Shown one piece after another: positions 60,128-64,000 of a stretch of 64,000 nucleotides of DNA (the stretch's first letter is position 1; each line of letters starts with the position of its first letter). A model generated the notes under the pieces. It ran no database searches. It was not told the DNA's origin and saw nothing but the letters and a program-made list of their open reading frames with translations. Both the position numbers and the translations under genes were made by a program. Source of the DNA: Devosia sp. SL43 (GTDB lineage: Bacteria > Pseudomonadota > Alphaproteobacteria > Rhizobiales > Devosiaceae); NCBI RefSeq assembly GCF_021729885.1, contig NZ_CP063401.1, forward strand, positions 2,093,501 to 2,157,500. Direction: 5' to 3'.

Positions 60128-60946
60128 ATGACCACCATCAATGCCGATTTCACCGATGACGATCTGGCCTTATTTGCCCATAGTGGTGCCACGCCCTTGC
60201 CCGCCGATGCCGTCGTGGGCAGCCTCCATCATGCCGGAGCAAGCATCTGGCACGCCTCGTTTGGCAGCGGCCCGACGGTCATCCTGCTGCATGGCGGTCT
60301 CGGCAATGCCGGCAACTGGGGCCACCAGATCCGACCCTTGCGCGAGGCCGGCTACCGGGTCGTCGTCGTCGACACGCGCGGCCATGGCCGCAGCACGCGC
60401 GATGATCAACGCTACACCTACCACCTACTCGCATCGGACGTGCTCGCGGTCATGGACAGCCTCGACATTGCGACCGCCGCGCTCATCGGCTGGAGCGACG
60501 GCGCCTGCACTGCCCTTGTGCTGGCCGACCAGCATCCAGAACGCGTCAGCGGCGTCTTCTTCTTCGCCTGCAACATGGACCCGTCAGGGACACTACCCTT
60601 TGTGCCAACGCCGGTGATCGACAACTGCTTTGCCCGCCACAAGGCGGACTATGCCGCCCTCTCGGCGACGCCGGATGATTTCGACGCCTTCGTCGAAGCC
60701 GTCGGCAGCATGCAACGCACCGAGCCCAACTATTCCGCCACCGATCTGGCCGCCATCCGCGTCCCCGTCACCATTGTCCACAGCACCGGCGACGAATTCA
60801 TCCGCCCCGAACACGCGGCCTATCTCGCAGCAACCATTCCCGGCGCCCGGCTGGTCACGCTCGACGGTGTCACCCATTTCGCGCCGCTTCAGCGCCCTGC
60901 TGTGTTCAACGCGGCTTTACTCGACTTCCTTGCAGCGCGATCCTGA
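60128..60946 (+). CDS. Alpha/beta hydrolase
   Basis: A 272-residue cytoplasmic hydrolase. It has VILLHGGLGNAGNWGHQIRP (oxyanion loop), VVVVDTRGHGRSTRDDQRYT, the nucleophile serine in ALIGWSDGACTALVLADQHP, the acid in VHSTGDEFIRPE and the His in GVTHFAPLQRP. The layout matches lactonase/peroxidase-like hydrolases of the alpha/beta superfamily, but the substrate cannot be told from sequence. GAGAGG precedes the ATG at 60128. A GNAT gene follows after 24 bases. Confidence 0.9.
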   Translation: MTTINADFTDDDLALFAHSGATPLPADAVVGSLHHAGASIWHASFGSGPTVILLHGGLGNAGNWGHQIRPLREAGYRVVVVDTRGHGRSTRDDQRYTYHLLASDVLAVMDSLDIATAALIGWSDGACTALVLADQHPERVSGVFFFACNMDPSGTLPFVPTPVIDNCFARHKADYAALSATPDDFDAFVEAVGSMQRTEPNYSATDLAAIRVPVTIVHSTGDEFIRPEHAAYLAATIPGARLVTLDGVTHFAPLQRPAVFNAALLDFLAARS

Positions 60947-60970
60947 ACGCGTTCACCACAGGTAGACACG

Positions 60971-61486
60971 ATGACTGCACCCAACATCGAGATTCGCCCC
61001 ATCCGCGAACAGGACATTGGCGCATTTCGCGCCGCGGTCGACGCCGTCGCGCGTGAACGGCACTACCTCAGCACGCCGCAAGGCCCGACGCTTGAGGGTG
61101 CCGCCAACTTCGTTCGCAACAACATCGAGAAGGGCAATCCGCAATTTGTGGCCATTGTCGACGGGTCACTGGTCGGCTGGTGCGACATTGTTCGCGGGGA
61201 AGGCGACTTCAAGCGCCATGTCGGCACCATGGGCATGGGTCTGCTTCCACCCTGGCGCGAGCGCGGCATCGGCCGCCAGCTTCTGGCCAGGACGCTGGCG
61301 GCCGCCGACGCAGTAGATTTGTCGCGCGTCGAACTCAGCGTCCACGCCAGCAACGAGCGCGCCATTCGCCTTTACGAAAGCCTCGGTTTCGAACACGAGG
61401 GCCGGCAACGCAGCGCCCGCTTCATCGATAGCAGGTTCGAGGACATCGTGTTGATGGCACGCCTGGCGCCGTCGCTGCTGCTATAA
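60971..61486 (+). CDS. GNAT-family N-acetyltransferase
   Basis: A 171-residue acetyltransferase: IEIRPIREQDIGAFRAAVDA, then HVGTMGMGLLPPWRERGIGR with the acetyl-CoA pyrophosphate loop (RERGIGRQLL), and HASNERAIRLYESLGFEHEG. The fold is complete. It resembles the PhnO/RimJ-like general acetyltransferases, with unknown substrate. It probably shares a transcript with the upstream hydrolase. Confidence 0.92.
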   Translation: MTAPNIEIRPIREQDIGAFRAAVDAVARERHYLSTPQGPTLEGAANFVRNNIEKGNPQFVAIVDGSLVGWCDIVRGEGDFKRHVGTMGMGLLPPWRERGIGRQLLARTLAAADAVDLSRVELSVHASNERAIRLYESLGFEHEGRQRSARFIDSRFEDIVLMARLAPSLLL

Positions 61487-61502
61487 CCGACAGGCACCCC
61501 GC

Positions 61503-62009
61503 CTAGACGCTCACCACATCTGCCAGTCGCCGCAGGAAGTCCTTTGCCTGGGCCAGCACGGCAGCGGCCGCACTGTCTATGTTTTCGTCATGTCCGTCGG
61601 CCAACACGATGATCCGCTCCAGGAGACTGAGCCGCTCGCCGTCCAGATTGCCGGGCAGCTCGAGATCGACTGCCGTCATCAGCGCCTGCCGCATCTCCTG
61701 CAACTTGGTCAACAAGGCGAACCGTCCATAGAGCTGGCGCGCGACGGCGGGATCGCGGCGCCAATTCCGCGTTGCGAACACTGCCGTTGCCCGCTGTCCG
61801 GCGCCCAGGCACTCGAATGCCTCGCAGCCATCATAGCCGAGCGCCTCACGGCGGGCATGAATTGAGCAGCGAAACGCTGCGTCGAGATGGTAACAGGGTT
61901 CGCCGGCCACCTTGTCATGCCCGAAACGATCGGAGCGGTCGAAGGACAGCGCCACGCAGCACAGCCCCACGCACTGGCTGCAGTCGGATTGAAGCTCAGA
62001 CTCGGTCAT
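61503..62009 (-). CDS. CxxCxxxCC-type cysteine-rich protein
   Basis: A 168-residue protein. The N-terminus has CSQCVGLCCVALSFDRSDRF, then CYHLDAAFRCSIHARREALG and a third Cys pair in YDGCEAFECLGAGQRATAVF. This cysteine pattern occurs at the start of some pentapeptide-repeat proteins and related to YkgJ/UPF0153 metal-binding domains, but here no pentapeptide repeats follow, only helices. Iron or zinc binding is likely. ATG 62009 is chosen over in-frame starts at 62030 and 62048 because GGAGG lies 11 bases upstream. It lies downstream of the rRNA operon after a terminator. Confidence 0.78.
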   Translation of the reverse strand: MTESELQSDCSQCVGLCCVALSFDRSDRFGHDKVAGEPCYHLDAAFRCSIHARREALGYDGCEAFECLGAGQRATAVFATRNWRRDPAVARQLYGRFALLTKLQEMRQALMTAVDLELPGNLDGERLSLLERIIVLADGHDENIDSAAAAVLAQAKDFLRRLADVVSV

Positions 62010-62046
62010 TTTCCGCGCAACCTCCGCCATCAAACTCCAGAACGAC

Positions 62047-62078
62047 AAAACCCCCCACCGTTTCCGGTGAGGGGTTTT
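62047..62078. terminator. Terminator of the rRNA operon
   Basis: AAAACCCC, CACCG and CGGTG, GGGGTTTT form a near-perfect stem with loop TTTC. On the minus strand it follows the 5S gene; on the plus strand it also ends with TTTTG. It separates the rrn transcript from the cysteine-rich gene. Confidence 0.82.
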
Positions 62079-62120
62079 GAATTTCTTTCGACATTGTAAC
62101 GAGACCGTATGTTTTTGGCA

Positions 62121-62239
62121 GACCTTGCAGCGACCTACTCTCCCAAGCCTTGAGACTTAGTACCATTGGCGCAGAGGAATTTGACGGTCGAGTTCGGGAT
62201 GGGATCGGGTCTTGGGCTCCTCGCAAGAACCACAAGGTC
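62121..62239 (-). rRNA. rrf: 5S ribosomal RNA
   Basis: About 119 bases. The ends GACCTTG and CAAGGTC pair as helix I. The minus strand contains GATCCCATCCCGAACTCGAC and GCGCCAATGGTACTAAGTC, typical of alphaproteobacterial 5S rRNA. It follows the 23S gene by about 125 bases (62240-62365), a spacer with no tRNA that I can recognise. Confidence 0.93.
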
Positions 62240-62365
62240 AGCGAAAAACATACGGGTGAATTCTGGTTTTTGTATTTAGGACCAACACTCTCCCATGCAA
62301 GGAGTGTTGATCGAGTGTAATCTAACCGATCGTACAATCACAATCTATGCGGACATAGATTAATG

Positions 62366-64000
<1,635 letters not shown>

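Overview
The window looks like a chromosomal segment of a GC-rich alphaproteobacterium, most likely a Hyphomicrobiales member of the Devosia type (inference from gene content, GC-rich coding style and the 23S/5S sequences; the genus is not proven). Coding density is very high. I see no prophage, insertion sequence or CRISPR array. Horizontal or degenerative signals are limited to small repeats, a duplicated gene tail and one collapsed pseudogene.

Layout. 0-5.4 kb: SPFH/NfeD membrane pair, a ligase-less LigD (phosphoesterase plus polymerase), and an eda-modA-modB operon without modC. 5.4-10.8 kb: nadA and nadB flanking a divergent HNH-like gene, then a CcdA / thioredoxin / di-haem cytochrome c operon. 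10.8-20.7 kb: PfkB kinase, an ArsR/SRPBCC pair with a perfect operator, a TRAP transporter (takPQM-like) with an adjacent Cache-domain two-component system, and a YxFxxD secreted protein with an ECF sigma / anti-sigma pair. 20.8-29.6 kb: a scattered L-fucose type catabolic locus (lactate dehydrogenase, SMP-30 lactonase, UxaA-family dehydratase, GntR regulator, FucU mutarotase, FAH-family hydrolase). Three copies of the palindrome CTAACATGTTAG tie it together. Unrelated genes (DUF1801, HWE kinase, methyltransferase, TfoX_N) are interleaved.

29.6-40.7 kb: RidA, DedA, small secreted proteins including three LprI-like paralogues, a broken HAMP-GGDEF remnant, an esterase, serine dehydratase, an adenosine kinase-like protein and two GntR regulators. 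40.9-47.1 kb: malic enzyme MaeB, a Na/phosphate symporter, a coupled host-attachment-family / cytochrome c / SDR operon and an initiator tRNA. 47.3-62.0 kb: aldo-keto reductase, DUF599, Sel1-repeat protein, two paralogous esterases, an EAL phosphodiesterase, bfd-bfr, VOC, a nucleotidyltransferase, lytic transglycosylase, a large MscS channel, an alpha/beta hydrolase, a GNAT and a CxxC-type protein. 62.1-64.0 kb: 5S rRNA and the 3' part of 23S rRNA on the minus strand.

How the genes work together. The best integrated system is the inferred oxidative L-fucose route: mutarotase, lactonase, dehydratase, then diketo-acid hydrolase giving pyruvate plus lactate, with the lactate taken by the FMN dehydrogenase. 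The two NAD(P)-dependent dehydrogenase steps are not seen in the locus. Other units are ordinary housekeeping or transport. Several convergent gene pairs share four bases at their stop codons, and paired inverted repeats fill two other convergent gaps.
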